Assembly: GCA_017620335.1 (NCBI GenBank)
Contig: JAFZQO010000010.1
Location: 1 to 64,000, forward strand
Direction: 5' to 3'
Source: Bacteroidales bacterium
GTDB taxonomy: Bacteria > Bacteroidota > Bacteroidia > Bacteroidales > UBA932
DNA: 64,000 nt
Notes under the pieces: generated by a model
What the model saw: the letters and a program-made list of their open reading frames with translations, nothing else
Told to the model about the DNA's origin: nothing
Database searches by the model: none
Program-made: the position numbers and the translations under genes
Shown: positions 16,617 to 24,967 of the stretch, one piece after another
Numbering within the stretch: the stretch's first letter is position 1
How the letters are laid out: each line of letters opens with the position of its first letter

Positions 16617-18162
16617 CTTTCTCGTTGTAGAATTCATACTGCAGGACGGTGAAGTCGTTGCTTTCGCTGACCCTGACCTTGCATTTGTACTTTCTCCTCC
16701 ATTTGCTGACGTAGGACGACAGTCCCCGTGTCAGGTAGGCTCCCAGTATCGGGCTAACTTTGAGCGTCACGGACTTCATGCCGGTGTCCTTCACCAGGTC
16801 CGCGAGGTCGCGCTCTATCTGCTCGTCGATGACGGCGCTCGAGGTTATCTTGCCCGTGCCGTGGCAGAGGGGGCAGATCTCGGCGGTGTTGATCTGGGTC
16901 GCCGGGCGGATGCGCTGGCGGGTGATCTGCATCAAACCGAACTTCGTGAGCGGCAGCACGTTGTGCTTTGCCCGGTCCTTGTCCATGAGCTCCTGCATGT
17001 ACTTGAAGAGGCTGTTACGGTGTTCTCCCGACGCCATGTCGATGAAATCCACTATGATGATGCCTCCCATGTCACGCAGCCTGAGCTGCCGGGCGATTTC
17101 CTCCGCCGCGAGCTTGTTCACCTCGAAGGTGTTCTCCTCCTGGTCCGTGGTCTTTGCGCGGGTGCCGCTGTTGACGTCTATCACGCCCAGCGCCTCCGTC
17201 GTCTCGATCACCAGGTATGCGCCCTGCTTCATCGGGACCACCTTCCCGAAAGAGCTCTTAATCTGGCGGCTGACCTCGAAATGGTCGAAGATCGGCTCCT
17301 TGCCTTCGTAGAGCTTGACGATTTTCTCCTGCTCCGGAGAGATCAGGGAAATATACTTCTTTGTCTCCTCGTAGATCTTGACGTCGTTCACATGGACGTT
17401 CGTGAACGATTCGTTCAGCAGGTCCCTGAGGATGGTGGTGGTTTTGGAATACTCCGTGAAGAGCAGACCGATACCCTTGTCCTTGGCGATCCTTTTCCAG
17501 GAGCCTTCCCATTTCTCTATCAGCGAGCGCAGCTCTCCGACCAGTACGGCGGCGTTCTTGCCTTCCGCGGCGGTACGGATGATGGCTCCGTAGTTCTTGG
17601 GCAGTATGCTCCTGACCAGCGTTTCAAGCCTTTTCTTCTCTTCCTTCGAAGAGATCTTCTGGGAAATGCTCACCTTCTCTGCGAAGGGGAGCAGTACAAT
17701 GTTGCGTCCTGCCAATGAAATTTCCGCGGTCAGCCGGGATCCCTTGGTGGAGATGGGCTCCTTCACTATCTGTGCGATGACCATCTGCCCCACCTTGAGG
17801 ACGTTTTCGATGTGGCCTTCCTTGGCCAGCACCGGACCGACCTTGATGCCCGAATAGAGCTTGTGCAGGTCGGTGTTGGGATTGGACTTCTTCACGAACT
17901 CGTCGAAGGAGTTGAAAAAAAGCCCGAGATCCAGGTAATGGATGAATGCTTCCTTGGAGTCTCCGATGTCCACGAACGCGGCGTTGAGCGCCGGCATGAC
18001 CTTCTTGACCCTTCCGAGGAAGACATCCCCGATCGAAAACGTGTGACCCTGACTGGATTCCTTGTTGAGCTCGATCAGCCTGTGATTCTCCATCAAGGCG
18101 ATCTGGACCTCCTTCGAACCTACGTCTACTATGAGGTCCTTTTCCGATTTCTCAGTTTCCAT
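16600..18162 (-). CDS. rng: Ribonuclease E/G family endoribonuclease
   Basis: 520 residues, the size of RNase G rather than RNase E. An S1-like RNA-binding domain lies near the N-terminus (GDVFLGRVKKVMPALNAAFVDIG). The catalytic DNase-I-like domain carries LGVIDVNSGTRAK and GGIIIVDFIDMASGEHR, whose Asp residues bind magnesium. The zinc-link cysteines are in CPLCHGTG. It processes rRNA and turns over mRNA in the cytoplasm. It follows hup and the small basic protein gene on the same strand, with a terminator between, so it probably has its own promoter or relies on readthrough. Confidence 0.95.
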   Translation of the reverse strand: METEKSEKDLIVDVGSKEVQIALMENHRLIELNKESSQGHTFSIGDVFLGRVKKVMPALNAAFVDIGDSKEAFIHYLDLGLFFNSFDEFVKKSNPNTDLHKLYSGIKVGPVLAKEGHIENVLKVGQMVIAQIVKEPISTKGSRLTAEISLAGRNIVLLPFAEKVSISQKISSKEEKKRLETLVRSILPKNYGAIIRTAAEGKNAAVLVGELRSLIEKWEGSWKRIAKDKGIGLLFTEYSKTTTILRDLLNESFTNVHVNDVKIYEETKKYISLISPEQEKIVKLYEGKEPIFDHFEVSRQIKSSFGKVVPMKQGAYLVIETTEALGVIDVNSGTRAKTTDQEENTFEVNKLAAEEIARQLRLRDMGGIIIVDFIDMASGEHRNSLFKYMQELMDKDRAKHNVLPLTKFGLMQITRQRIRPATQINTAEICPLCHGTGKITSSAVIDEQIERDLADLVKDTGMKSVTLKVSPILGAYLTRGLSSYVSKWRRKYKCKVRVSESNDFTVLQYEFYNEKGEKLF

Positions 18163-18202
18163 CAGGAAATTGCATTTTAAAGAACGTGTTTTTAGGTAAT
18201 GA

Positions 18203-18235
18203 AAAAGGGTCGGACCAGTCCGGCCAGACCCTTTT
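18203..18235 (-). terminator. Rho-independent terminator after hup and the small basic protein gene
   Basis: AAAAGGGTC pairs with GACCCTTTT, with a second inner stem GGAC/GTCC. On the minus strand it is followed by five T. It separates the hup unit from rng. Confidence 0.75.
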
Positions 18236-18274
18236 CCTTTAGCTGACTGCTAAAATGGCAGACCCGGAGAAGAA

Positions 18275-18364
18275 TTACTTCTTCTTGTGTCTATTCTTGC
18301 GCAAACGCTTCTTACGCTTGTGCGTAGCCATCTTATGCCTTTTGTGTTTCTTTCCGTTTGGCAT
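18275..18364 (-). CDS. 29-residue very basic protein, probably ribosome- or RNA-associated
   Basis: ATG at 18364 to TAA at 18275-18277 encodes MPNGKKHKRHKMATHKRKKR followed by LRKNRHKKK. Twenty of 29 residues are Lys, Arg or His. It starts 18 bases after the hup stop and ends before a terminator, so hup and this gene form one unit. I recall near-identical short open frames beside hup and rng in other Bacteroidales, which argues for a real protein. The composition suggests binding to rRNA or DNA, like the tiny ribosomal proteins of this phylum. No specific family name can be proven here. Confidence 0.75.
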   Translation of the reverse strand: MPNGKKHKRHKMATHKRKKRLRKNRHKKK

Positions 18365-18382
18365 AATTCAAAAGGTTTTTAA

Positions 18383-18661
18383 TTAGTTCTCCTTGACGGC
18401 AGCAACGAAAACCTTGGCCGGCTTGAACGCGGGAATGTCGTGCTCGGGGATGGTCATAGTGGTCCTCTGGGTGATGTTGCGGGCAGCCTTCTGAGCCCTG
18501 TGCTTGATGATGAAGCTGCCGAAACCACGGAGATAAACCGGGTTGCCCTTTGCAAGTGAATCCTTTACGCACTCCATGAAAGCCTCAATGACGGTCTGGA
18601 CTGCAATTTTCTCAATACCAGTTGCTTTTGCAACTTCGTTAACGATTTCTGCCTTTGTCAT
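18383..18661 (-). CDS. hup: HU/IHF-family DNA-binding protein
   Basis: 92 residues starting MTKAEIVNEVAKATGIEK, with the dimer core helices and the sequence VYLRGFGSFIIKHRAQKAARN leading into the beta-arm (ITQRTTMTIPEHDIPAFKP). It is a nucleoid protein that bends DNA as a dimer. A strong promoter lies at 18709-18739, giving a leader of about 45 bases. The small basic protein gene follows. Confidence 0.95.
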   Translation of the reverse strand: MTKAEIVNEVAKATGIEKIAVQTVIEAFMECVKDSLAKGNPVYLRGFGSFIIKHRAQKAARNITQRTTMTIPEHDIPAFKPAKVFVAAVKEN

Positions 18662-18708
18662 GATATAAAGAGTTTTATGTATATAAATGTCCTTTTTGTA
18701 AGGGATTG

Positions 18709-18739
18709 CAAAAATAGGCTTATTTTTTTAATAATCAAA
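18709..18739 (-). promoter_or_regulatory. Promoter of hup
   Basis: On the minus strand TTTG (18736-18739) and TATTTTTG (18709-18716) are separated by exactly 19 bp, matching the Bacteroidota promoter at every conserved position. Confidence 0.8.
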
Positions 18740-18805
18740 ATCATAAACACAAATTTCATCCTTTTTGTCCGCAGATGCTGTCATGTCCGGCCGTTGGCAT
18801 GGAGA

Positions 18806-18838
18806 TTGACAATAATCCGAGGTACAATAATAAGTTAG
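18806..18838 (+). promoter_or_regulatory. Candidate promoter of lon
   Basis: TTGAC at 18806-18810 and TAAGTTAG at 18831-18838 are 20 bp apart. The -7 element differs from TAnnTTTG at one base. The leader to the lon ATG is about 45 bases. Confidence 0.5.
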
Positions 18839-18843
18839 GCTAT

Positions 18844-18860
18844 CCTGACAATTTGGCAGG
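18844..18860. promoter_or_regulatory. Candidate operator (17-bp imperfect palindrome) before lon
   Basis: CCTGACAATTTGGCAGG reads almost the same on the other strand (arms CCTG-CAA and TTG-CAGG). It lies just after the -7 element, near the expected transcription start, a typical place for a repressor. lon is usually heat-shock controlled, so this may be a stress operator. The cognate regulator is not in the window. Confidence 0.45.
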
Positions 18861-18889
18861 GAAGCATACATACACCCCGATTCAAACAT

Positions 18890-21298
18890 ATGATCAACGA
18901 CAAGTTCAACAGCGAATTCATGCTTCCGGGAGGCTCCGGAGTCAATATCATACCCGTCATGCAGGACGAAGGCCCGCTCAAGTTCAACGAGGCCGACCTT
19001 CCCAGCAAGCTGGCCATCCTGACCCTCAGGAACGCGGTCATCTTCCCGGGAACGGTATATCCAGTAACCATAGGCAGGGAGAAGTCCATCAAGCTCATCC
19101 GAGAGGCCGAGCGCAACGACTTCTTCGTCGGCGCCGTCCCGCAGCTCGACATCAACGTGGAGGACCCCAAGGCGGAGGACCTCAGCCCCTACGGCACCGT
19201 GGTGAAGATAGTCAAGACCCTTGAGATGCCCGACGGCACCATCACCGCCATCCTTCAGGGATTCAAGCGCATCTCCGTGGACGGCATCATCTCCTACGAC
19301 CCCTATATTACCGCGCGCGTCCATTATCTGGACGAGTACATGAGCAACGAGAACTCGGTGGACAACCGGCTTATCGCCGACTCCCTGAAGGAGAAGGCCG
19401 GATACATCATCCGCGCTTCGTCCTTCGTCACCAAGGAGGCGGTGTCGGCCCTGCGCTCCATCACCAACTTCCAGTTCCTGGTCAACTTCATCGCCACCAC
19501 CATCGAGGTGGACAACTTCACGGACAAGGCCGACCTGCTTCAGTACGACGACCTCCGAGTGCGCGCCATGAAGCTCCTCACCGTCCTTGACATCCAGGTC
19601 GAGTTCCTGAAGATCAAGCAGGAGATCAACCAGAAGGTAAAGGGCGAGATAGACCAGCAGCAGCGCGAGTATTACCTCAACAACCAGCTCCGGACCATCC
19701 AGGAGGAGCTCGGCATGGACGAGTCCGGCGACTTCGAGAAGTTCCGCCAGAAGGCGGAGACCAAGAAGTGGCCCGAGGAGGTCAAGGCCATCTTCGACAA
19801 GGAGATGGCGAAGCTGGAGAAGTACAACCCCAGCTCGCCCGACTACAGCATACAGTACAACTACATCCAGTTCATGCTCGACCTGCCCTGGGGCGAGTTC
19901 TCCGAGGACAACCTCGACCTGAAGAACGCCCAGAAGGTTCTGGACGAGGACCACTATGGGCTCGAAAAGGTCAAGGACCGCATCGTCGAGTACCTGGCCG
20001 TCCTTAAGCTGAAGGGCAACATGAAGTCGCCCATCCTCTGCCTCTACGGCCCTCCGGGAGTGGGCAAGACGAGCCTCGGCAAGTCCATCGCCCGCGCCCT
20101 CGGCCGCAAGTACGTGCGCATCTCGCTCGGCGGAATGCACGACGAGGCCGAGATCCGCGGCCACCGCAAGACCTACGTCGGAGCCCTTCCGGGCCGCATC
20201 CTGAACGGCATCTGCCGCGCCGGTACCTCCAATCCCGTGATAGTCCTCGACGAGATAGACAAGCTCGCGAGCGACTTCAAGGGCGACCCTTCGTCCGCCC
20301 TTCTGGAGGCCCTCGACCCGGAGCAGAACTCCACCTTCCACGACAACTACCTGGACATCGACTACGACCTGTCCAACGTGCTGTTCATCACGACGGCCAA
20401 TACCACCTCCACCATCCAGCCGGCCCTCATCGACCGTATGGAGATGATCAACGTCACCGGCTACCTCGCCGAGGAGAAACTGGAGATTGCGAAGGACTTC
20501 CTGCTGCCCAAGCAGCTTAAGGAGCACGGCATAGGGAAGGATGAGCTGCGCATCAGCAAGCCCGGCCTGGCCGCCATCATCGACAGTTACACCCACGAGT
20601 CGGGAGTCCGCGGCCTTGAGAAGCAGATCGCGAAAATTGCCCGCGTGACCGCCAAGAAGATAGCCCTCGGGGAGAACCATCCCAAGGTCATCAAGCCGGA
20701 GCACCTCAAGGAATACCTCGGCCTGCCCACCAATTTCCACGACCTGCAGAAGGGCAACGAGATGCCCGGAGTGGTCACGGGCCTCGCCTGGACATCCATG
20801 GGCGGCGAGATCCTCTTCGTGGAGAGCCAGGTCAGCGTCGGCAAGGGCAATCTTTCGATGACAGGCAGTCTCGGCGACGTCATGAAGGAGTCCGCGACCA
20901 TAGCCTACCAGTACATAAAGGCGCATCCGGACATCGCCTGCATCACTCCCGAGGAGTTCGCGGCGAAAGACATCCACGTCCATGTTCCGGAGGGAGCCGT
21001 CCCGAAGGACGGTCCTTCAGCCGGCATCACCATGGTCAGCTCCATGGTGTCCGCGATGCGCGGCAAAGCCGTGAAGCCCGGCATCGCGATGACGGGCGAG
21101 ATGACGCTGCGCGGGCGGGTGCTGCCCGTTGGAGGCATCAAGGAAAAGATCCTGGCCGCGAAGCGCGCGGGAGTCACGACTATCGTACTTTCGGAGGAGA
21201 ACAGAAAAGATATAGAGGATATCAAGGATATTTACGTAAAAGGCCTTACATTTGTATATGTAAAGACTATCAATGACGTAATCGACAATATCTTCTGA
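18890..21298 (+). CDS. lon: ATP-dependent protease Lon
   Basis: 802 residues, full length. The N-terminal substrate-binding LON domain begins at [19 protein letters not shown], followed by a helical linker and the AAA+ module with Walker [10 protein letters not shown] (about residue 387) and Walker [11 protein letters not shown]. The C-terminal protease domain has the Ser-Lys dyad: Ser710 in DGPSAGIT and Lys753 in [12 protein letters not shown]. It degrades damaged and regulatory proteins in the cytoplasm. The ATG at 18890 gives a short N-terminal extension. Its stop overlaps the ung start by one base (TGATG). Confidence 0.97.
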   Translation: MINDKFNSEFMLPGGSGVNIIPVMQDEGPLKFNEADLPSKLAILTLRNAVIFPGTVYPVTIGREKSIKLIREAERNDFFVGAVPQLDINVEDPKAEDLSPYGTVVKIVKTLEMPDGTITAILQGFKRISVDGIISYDPYITARVHYLDEYMSNENSVDNRLIADSLKEKAGYIIRASSFVTKEAVSALRSITNFQFLVNFIATTIEVDNFTDKADLLQYDDLRVRAMKLLTVLDIQVEFLKIKQEINQKVKGEIDQQQREYYLNNQLRTIQEELGMDESGDFEKFRQKAETKKWPEEVKAIFDKEMAKLEKYNPSSPDYSIQYNYIQFMLDLPWGEFSEDNLDLKNAQKVLDEDHYGLEKVKDRIVEYLAVLKLKGNMKSPILCLYGPPGVGKTSLGKSIARALGRKYVRISLGGMHDEAEIRGHRKTYVGALPGRILNGICRAGTSNPVIVLDEIDKLASDFKGDPSSALLEALDPEQNSTFHDNYLDIDYDLSNVLFITTANTTSTIQPALIDRMEMINVTGYLAEEKLEIAKDFLLPKQLKEHGIGKDELRISKPGLAAIIDSYTHESGVRGLEKQIAKIARVTAKKIALGENHPKVIKPEHLKEYLGLPTNFHDLQKGNEMPGVVTGLAWTSMGGEILFVESQVSVGKGNLSMTGSLGDVMKESATIAYQYIKAHPDIACITPEEFAAKDIHVHVPEGAVPKDGPSAGITMVSSMVSAMRGKAVKPGIAMTGEMTLRGRVLPVGGIKEKILAAKRAGVTTIVLSEENRKDIEDIKDIYVKGLTFVYVKTINDVIDNIF

Positions 21299-21966
21299 TG
21301 GACGTTAAAATAGAACAAAGCTGGAAACAAGCCCTGCAGAGTGAGTTCGACAAACCCTACTTTGCGGAGCTTGTCCGTTTTCTGCACGAGGAGAAGGCCG
21401 GAGGGCAGGTCATATTCCCTCCCGGAAGCCGCATCTTCCGGGCGTTCGAGCTCACTCCTCTCGATCAGGTTAAGGTCGTGATACTGGGCCAGGACCCGTA
21501 CCACGGCTACGGGCAGGCCATGGGCCTGTCCTTCTCCGTGCCGGACGGGGTCCCGGCCCCGCCTTCGCTCAAGAACATTTTCAAGGAGATAGAGGACGAC
21601 CTCGGCATACGCATGAGCGGGCGCCCGAACCTCGAGGGCTGGGCCCGGCAGGGCGTCCTCCTGCTCAACGCCGTGCTGACGGTGCGGGCGGGCCAGGCCG
21701 CCTCGCACAGCGGCATCGGCTGGCAGGAGTTCACCGACGCCGTCATCCGCTGCATCAGCGACCGCTGCGACGGCGTGGTGTTCCTCCTTTGGGGCCGCTT
21801 CGCCCAGGCGAAGCGCGAACTCATAGACACTTCCAGGCACTACGTGCTCGAGGCGGCGCATCCCTCGCCGCTCGCGCGCGGCGCCTTCTTCGGCTGCAGG
21901 CATTTCTCCCGCACCAACGAAATACTTGTCCGTCAGGGCAAAACCCCCATCGATTGGCAGTTATGA
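21298..21966 (+). CDS. ung: Uracil-DNA glycosylase, family 1
   Basis: 222 residues. The water-activating loop is GQDPYHGYGQAMGLSFSV and the DNA-intercalation loop contains AHPSPLARG. LLLNAVLTVRAGQAASH is the conserved middle motif. It removes uracil from DNA. It is coupled to lon by a one-base overlap and to coaD by a four-base ATGA overlap, forming lon-ung-coaD. Confidence 0.97.
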   Translation: MDVKIEQSWKQALQSEFDKPYFAELVRFLHEEKAGGQVIFPPGSRIFRAFELTPLDQVKVVILGQDPYHGYGQAMGLSFSVPDGVPAPPSLKNIFKEIEDDLGIRMSGRPNLEGWARQGVLLLNAVLTVRAGQAASHSGIGWQEFTDAVIRCISDRCDGVVFLLWGRFAQAKRELIDTSRHYVLEAAHPSPLARGAFFGCRHFSRTNEILVRQGKTPIDWQL

Positions 21967-22433
21967 AAAAGACAGCATTCTTCCCGGGGTCCTTTGACCC
22001 CTTCACCGCAGGCCATCTGAACATCCTCAAACGTGCGCTGACGATGTTCGACGAGGTGGTCGTGGCCGTGGGTATCAACCAGGACAAGCGCGGCTTCTTC
22101 GACATGGACCAGCGAATGGACATCATACGCCAGGCCACCGCCGGTATGGAGGGCGTCAGGGTGGTGAAGTATGACAGCCTCACCGTCGACGCCTGCCGCG
22201 AGCTCGGCATCAGGCACATCGTCAGGGGAGTCCGCAACATGCTCGACTTCGAGAACGAACGCGCCATCGCCGACGCCAATCGCCGCATAGCCCCGGAGAT
22301 CGAGACGGTCATCATCCCGACCGCCCAGGAGTTCGCGCACATCTCCTCCTCCGCGGTCCGCGACATCCTCAAGCACAAGGGCGACACCAGCCTCTTCCTT
22401 TCGGACGGAGTCGTTCTCCCTGAGGTCGACTAG
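21963..22433 (+). CDS. coaD: Phosphopantetheine adenylyltransferase
   Basis: 156 residues. It makes dephospho-CoA from 4'-phosphopantetheine and ATP. FFPGSFDPFTAGHLNILKRA holds the T-x-G-H nucleotidyl-transfer motif, VRGVRNMLDFENE is the substrate region, and ISSSAVRDI is the C-terminal motif. The ATG at 21963 overlaps ung by four bases; the in-frame extension further upstream lies inside ung and is not conserved. Confidence 0.95.
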   Translation: MKKTAFFPGSFDPFTAGHLNILKRALTMFDEVVVAVGINQDKRGFFDMDQRMDIIRQATAGMEGVRVVKYDSLTVDACRELGIRHIVRGVRNMLDFENERAIADANRRIAPEIETVIIPTAQEFAHISSSAVRDILKHKGDTSLFLSDGVVLPEVD

Positions 22434-22436
22434 TTT

Positions 22437-23900
22437 ATGAAACGCCTGATAATCACCGTATTGGTCCTTGTCCTGCTGCCCTTCGGGCTGCGGGCGCAGG
22501 AGCGTACCCAGTTGGATTCGGCTGTCGTTGAGGCGCTCGACGCGCGGCTGGACGAATACTTCGCCGCTCTCGAGCGCGAGAGCATCCAGATCAAGCTCGC
22601 GGAGTGCGACTTCATGCTGGAGAACTGCGCCGACTCGCTGGTGAAGCAGTACGTGGCGGTACGCATATACGACCATTTCCTCGGATCCAAGGTCATGGGT
22701 GACGAGGCTGTGGCGGTGCATATGGTGGACGACTGGTTCATTCCCGGCAAGGTGTCGATGTACAGCGACATCGACCTTCTCAACGCCAGGGTTTACGCCC
22801 AGTTCCACAGGAGTTCGCTGATAGGGATGCCGGCGCCGGCGCTGGCGCTGCGGGGCCTGGACGGCTCCGCCGTCACCGCCCCGCAGCCGGGCGCCGTCAG
22901 CGTCCTCTTCTTCTATGACACCACCTGCTCCAAGTGCAAGCTCGAGCTCCTGAAGTTGCGGGAGTATCTCCCCGGCCTTGAGGTCCCGCTGGAGTTCTTC
23001 GCCGTCTATACGGGGACACTGGAGGAGCAATGGAAGGATTTCCTGAATGTACGCTGGGACTTCGACACGCCTTGCGTCAATGTGCATCATGCCTGGGATC
23101 CGGAGCTGGACTCCGCCTTCCAGATGCTATACGGCGTGCTGCAGACGCCCCAGATGCTCCTGATTGACGCTGACGGAACCATCGTGGGCCGCTCCCTGGA
23201 CACTGAAGCCCTCGCGCAGCTGCTCCCGACCGTCATGCCCGAGGCCTACGAATACGGCGCGTCAACCTCCCTTTTCGAGAATCTCTTCGGGGGGGAGGGC
23301 GTCACCGCGGCCGGCATGCTCGAGATGGCCCAGTACATCAAGGACCAGGCCCTGGAGCGCTCCGATTCCACCCTCTGCCGCCACATGCTAGGCGACATGT
23401 TCTACTACCTGATGGACACGCAGGGAGAGGAGTACAAGCTGGCCCTGAGGACTTTCATCACCATGTACATAGACGGTGACCCTGAGCTGTGGAGGAATCC
23501 TGCGGACGTCAGGCACGTGGTGGATCCCGCCGCGGTGTGCAAGGACCTCCTCGACCGCGTCCCCGCCGGTTCCAGGATCCCCCGCATGAAGGTCAGGGGA
23601 GTCCCGCTGAAGGACGGAGGCCCGGTGGATCTCACGGACGTGCGGACCTACCGCCTGCGTCGCCTTCGCGGCAACCCCTCCTATATCATCTTCCACAGCC
23701 CCGGCTGCTCCACCTGCGACGCGGAGCTGGAGGCGGTCCGCAGCGTCTTCGACGCCGAGCCCGCCGCCCGCGTACTGCTGGTGAATCCCGCCGAGAACGG
23801 CATTGAACTGCTGGAGAACTTCGACCTGTCGGTCCTCCCCTTCGCCATCAGTCTCGACCGGAAGGGCACGGTTCAGAGGAAATACATTTCATTCCTCTGA
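22437..23900 (+). CDS. Exported protein with two thioredoxin-fold CxxC regions (DUF5106-like)
   Basis: 487 residues. The signal peptide is MKRLIITVLVLVLLPFGLRAQ. A helical N-terminal part (about 25-125) is followed by a thioredoxin-like domain with YDTTCSKCKLELLKL. A second helical segment follows, then another thioredoxin-like stretch with IFHSPGCSTCDAELEAV near the C-terminus. Each has one CxxC, so two redox sites are likely. The arrangement resembles the DUF5106 thiol-oxidoreductase-like proteins of Bacteroidales. It begins three bases after the coaD stop and belongs to the lon operon by spacing. Partner proteins are unknown. Confidence 0.75.
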   Translation: MKRLIITVLVLVLLPFGLRAQERTQLDSAVVEALDARLDEYFAALERESIQIKLAECDFMLENCADSLVKQYVAVRIYDHFLGSKVMGDEAVAVHMVDDWFIPGKVSMYSDIDLLNARVYAQFHRSSLIGMPAPALALRGLDGSAVTAPQPGAVSVLFFYDTTCSKCKLELLKLREYLPGLEVPLEFFAVYTGTLEEQWKDFLNVRWDFDTPCVNVHHAWDPELDSAFQMLYGVLQTPQMLLIDADGTIVGRSLDTEALAQLLPTVMPEAYEYGASTSLFENLFGGEGVTAAGMLEMAQYIKDQALERSDSTLCRHMLGDMFYYLMDTQGEEYKLALRTFITMYIDGDPELWRNPADVRHVVDPAAVCKDLLDRVPAGSRIPRMKVRGVPLKDGGPVDLTDVRTYRLRRLRGNPSYIIFHSPGCSTCDAELEAVRSVFDAEPAARVLLVNPAENGIELLENFDLSVLPFAISLDRKGTVQRKYISFL

Positions 23901-23960
23901 TATTGAATCCTTTCATTTATTTTGTTATATTTGCAGGTACTGACCAACACTTGCAAAGCC

Positions 23961-24194
23961 TTGAAACGTAAAACCAAGAAATCCCCGGCCGTCTCGCCCG
24001 ACTTTTTGGACAGGCAGCGGGACTCCCTGCGCCGTACCCACAGGCAGGTCATCTATCTGAACGAAAAAGAACTGGCAGCCATAGATGAATATTGCCGCCA
24101 GTTCAAGATTTCCGCCAAGTCGGCCCTTTACCGACAGGCTATAATGGAGAGGATCCTGGCCGGTCTGGACCAGAACCATCCCACCCTTTTCTAA
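23961..24194 (+). CDS. Small conserved-looking protein, possibly ribbon-helix-helix
   Basis: 77 residues from a TTG start: MKRKTKKSPAVSPDFLDRQR, then a strand (RQVIYLN), a helix (EKELAAIDEYCRQF) and a second helix (SAKSALYRQAIMERIL). The strand-helix-helix pattern suggests a ribbon-helix-helix DNA-binding fold. An in-frame TTG at 23922 would add 13 residues, but that region carries a -7-like TATATTTG and is more likely promoter. It ends overlapping the convergent protease gene by four bases. Function is unknown; the fold is a guess from pattern. Confidence 0.6.
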   Translation: MKRKTKKSPAVSPDFLDRQRDSLRRTHRQVIYLNEKELAAIDEYCRQFKISAKSALYRQAIMERILAGLDQNHPTLF

Positions 24195-24862
24195 TTCCTC
24201 CGGGCCATCCCGATATAATAAAGCAGCGTCGCCAGAGAACCGACGGCTGCTATGACATACGTGTAGGCGGCCCATTTCAGGGCGTCGGAAGCCATCGGGA
24301 CGGTCTCGCTGTCCGCGATGCGCGACTGTTTGAGCCATGCCACCGCGCGCTGGCTGGCGTTGACTTCGACCGGCAGCGTGACGAAGCTGAACAGCGTCGT
24401 GGCGGCGAAGAGGGCGATGCCAAGCCAGAGCAGGGCGGGAGTGATGCTGATGAGCAGCACGCCCAGGAGGATTATCCACTGGACGGTCTTGTTGGCGAAA
24501 GTGACCACCGGGACGAGTTTGGTGCGCAGCCGGAGCGGGGCATAGCCCTGCGCGTGCTGCAGCGCGTGGCCGCACTCGTGCGCGGCGACGGCCGCGGCGG
24601 CGATGCTGCGCTGGCCGTACACCGACTCGCTGAGGTTGACGGTCATGGTCTCGGGGTTGAAGTGGTCGGTGAGCTCACCCTGCACGCAGGTGACGCGCAC
24701 GTTGGTTATTCCGTTGTCCTTCAGCATCTTGCTGGCAACTTCTGCGCCGGTAAGCCTGTCGGGAGTGGGTATCTGTGAATATTTCCTGAACTTGCTCTGC
24801 AAGGTTTGCTGGATGATGAAACTTGCGATCATCACAGCGATGACTATTATCCAGATATTCAT
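24191..24862 (-). CDS. YugP-type membrane zinc metallopeptidase
   Basis: 223 residues. An N-terminal membrane helix (MNIWIIVIAVMIASFIIQQ) is followed by a soluble part with NLSESVYGQRSIAAAAVAAH and the HECGHALQH zinc site. Two to three further membrane helices follow (WIILLGVLLISITPALLWLG and IALFAATTLFSFV). This matches the neutral zinc metallopeptidase family of B. subtilis YugP. Substrates are unknown; the active site faces the membrane. It has its own promoter at 24884-24915 and is divergent from alr. Confidence 0.88.
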   Translation of the reverse strand: MNIWIIVIAVMIASFIIQQTLQSKFRKYSQIPTPDRLTGAEVASKMLKDNGITNVRVTCVQGELTDHFNPETMTVNLSESVYGQRSIAAAAVAAHECGHALQHAQGYAPLRLRTKLVPVVTFANKTVQWIILLGVLLISITPALLWLGIALFAATTLFSFVTLPVEVNASQRAVAWLKQSRIADSETVPMASDALKWAAYTYVIAAVGSLATLLYYIGMARRN

Positions 24863-24883
24863 TTCTCGCTTGTTTTACAGTCC

Positions 24884-24915
24884 CAAATATACAAATTCCG
24901 CTCCTATTATTCAAA
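24884..24915 (-). promoter_or_regulatory. Promoter of the YugP-type peptidase gene
   Basis: On the minus strand TTTG (24912-24915) and TATATTTG (24884-24891) are 20 bp apart, an exact Bacteroidota consensus. Confidence 0.8.
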
Positions 24916-24939
24916 CATGTCTTTTTGTCATTTTTTTAG

Positions 24940-24947
24940 TAATTTTG
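24940..24947 (+). promoter_or_regulatory. Candidate -7 element of alr
   Basis: TAATTTTG matches TAnnTTTG and lies 20 bases before the alr ATG. No good -33 element is visible. Confidence 0.45.
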
Positions 24948-24967
24948 CAGGTTGTAAGAGAGTATAG

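Noticed and set aside
18728-20983. A 751-codon open frame opposite lon
   Set aside because: It lies fully antisense to a complete Lon with all catalytic motifs. Its translation is low-complexity Leu/Val/Asp/Glu-rich, a by-product of GC-biased codon use. The same applies to long frames opposite serS (2764-4188), the beta-barrel gene (4868-7078), lnt (9340-10983) and gltB.
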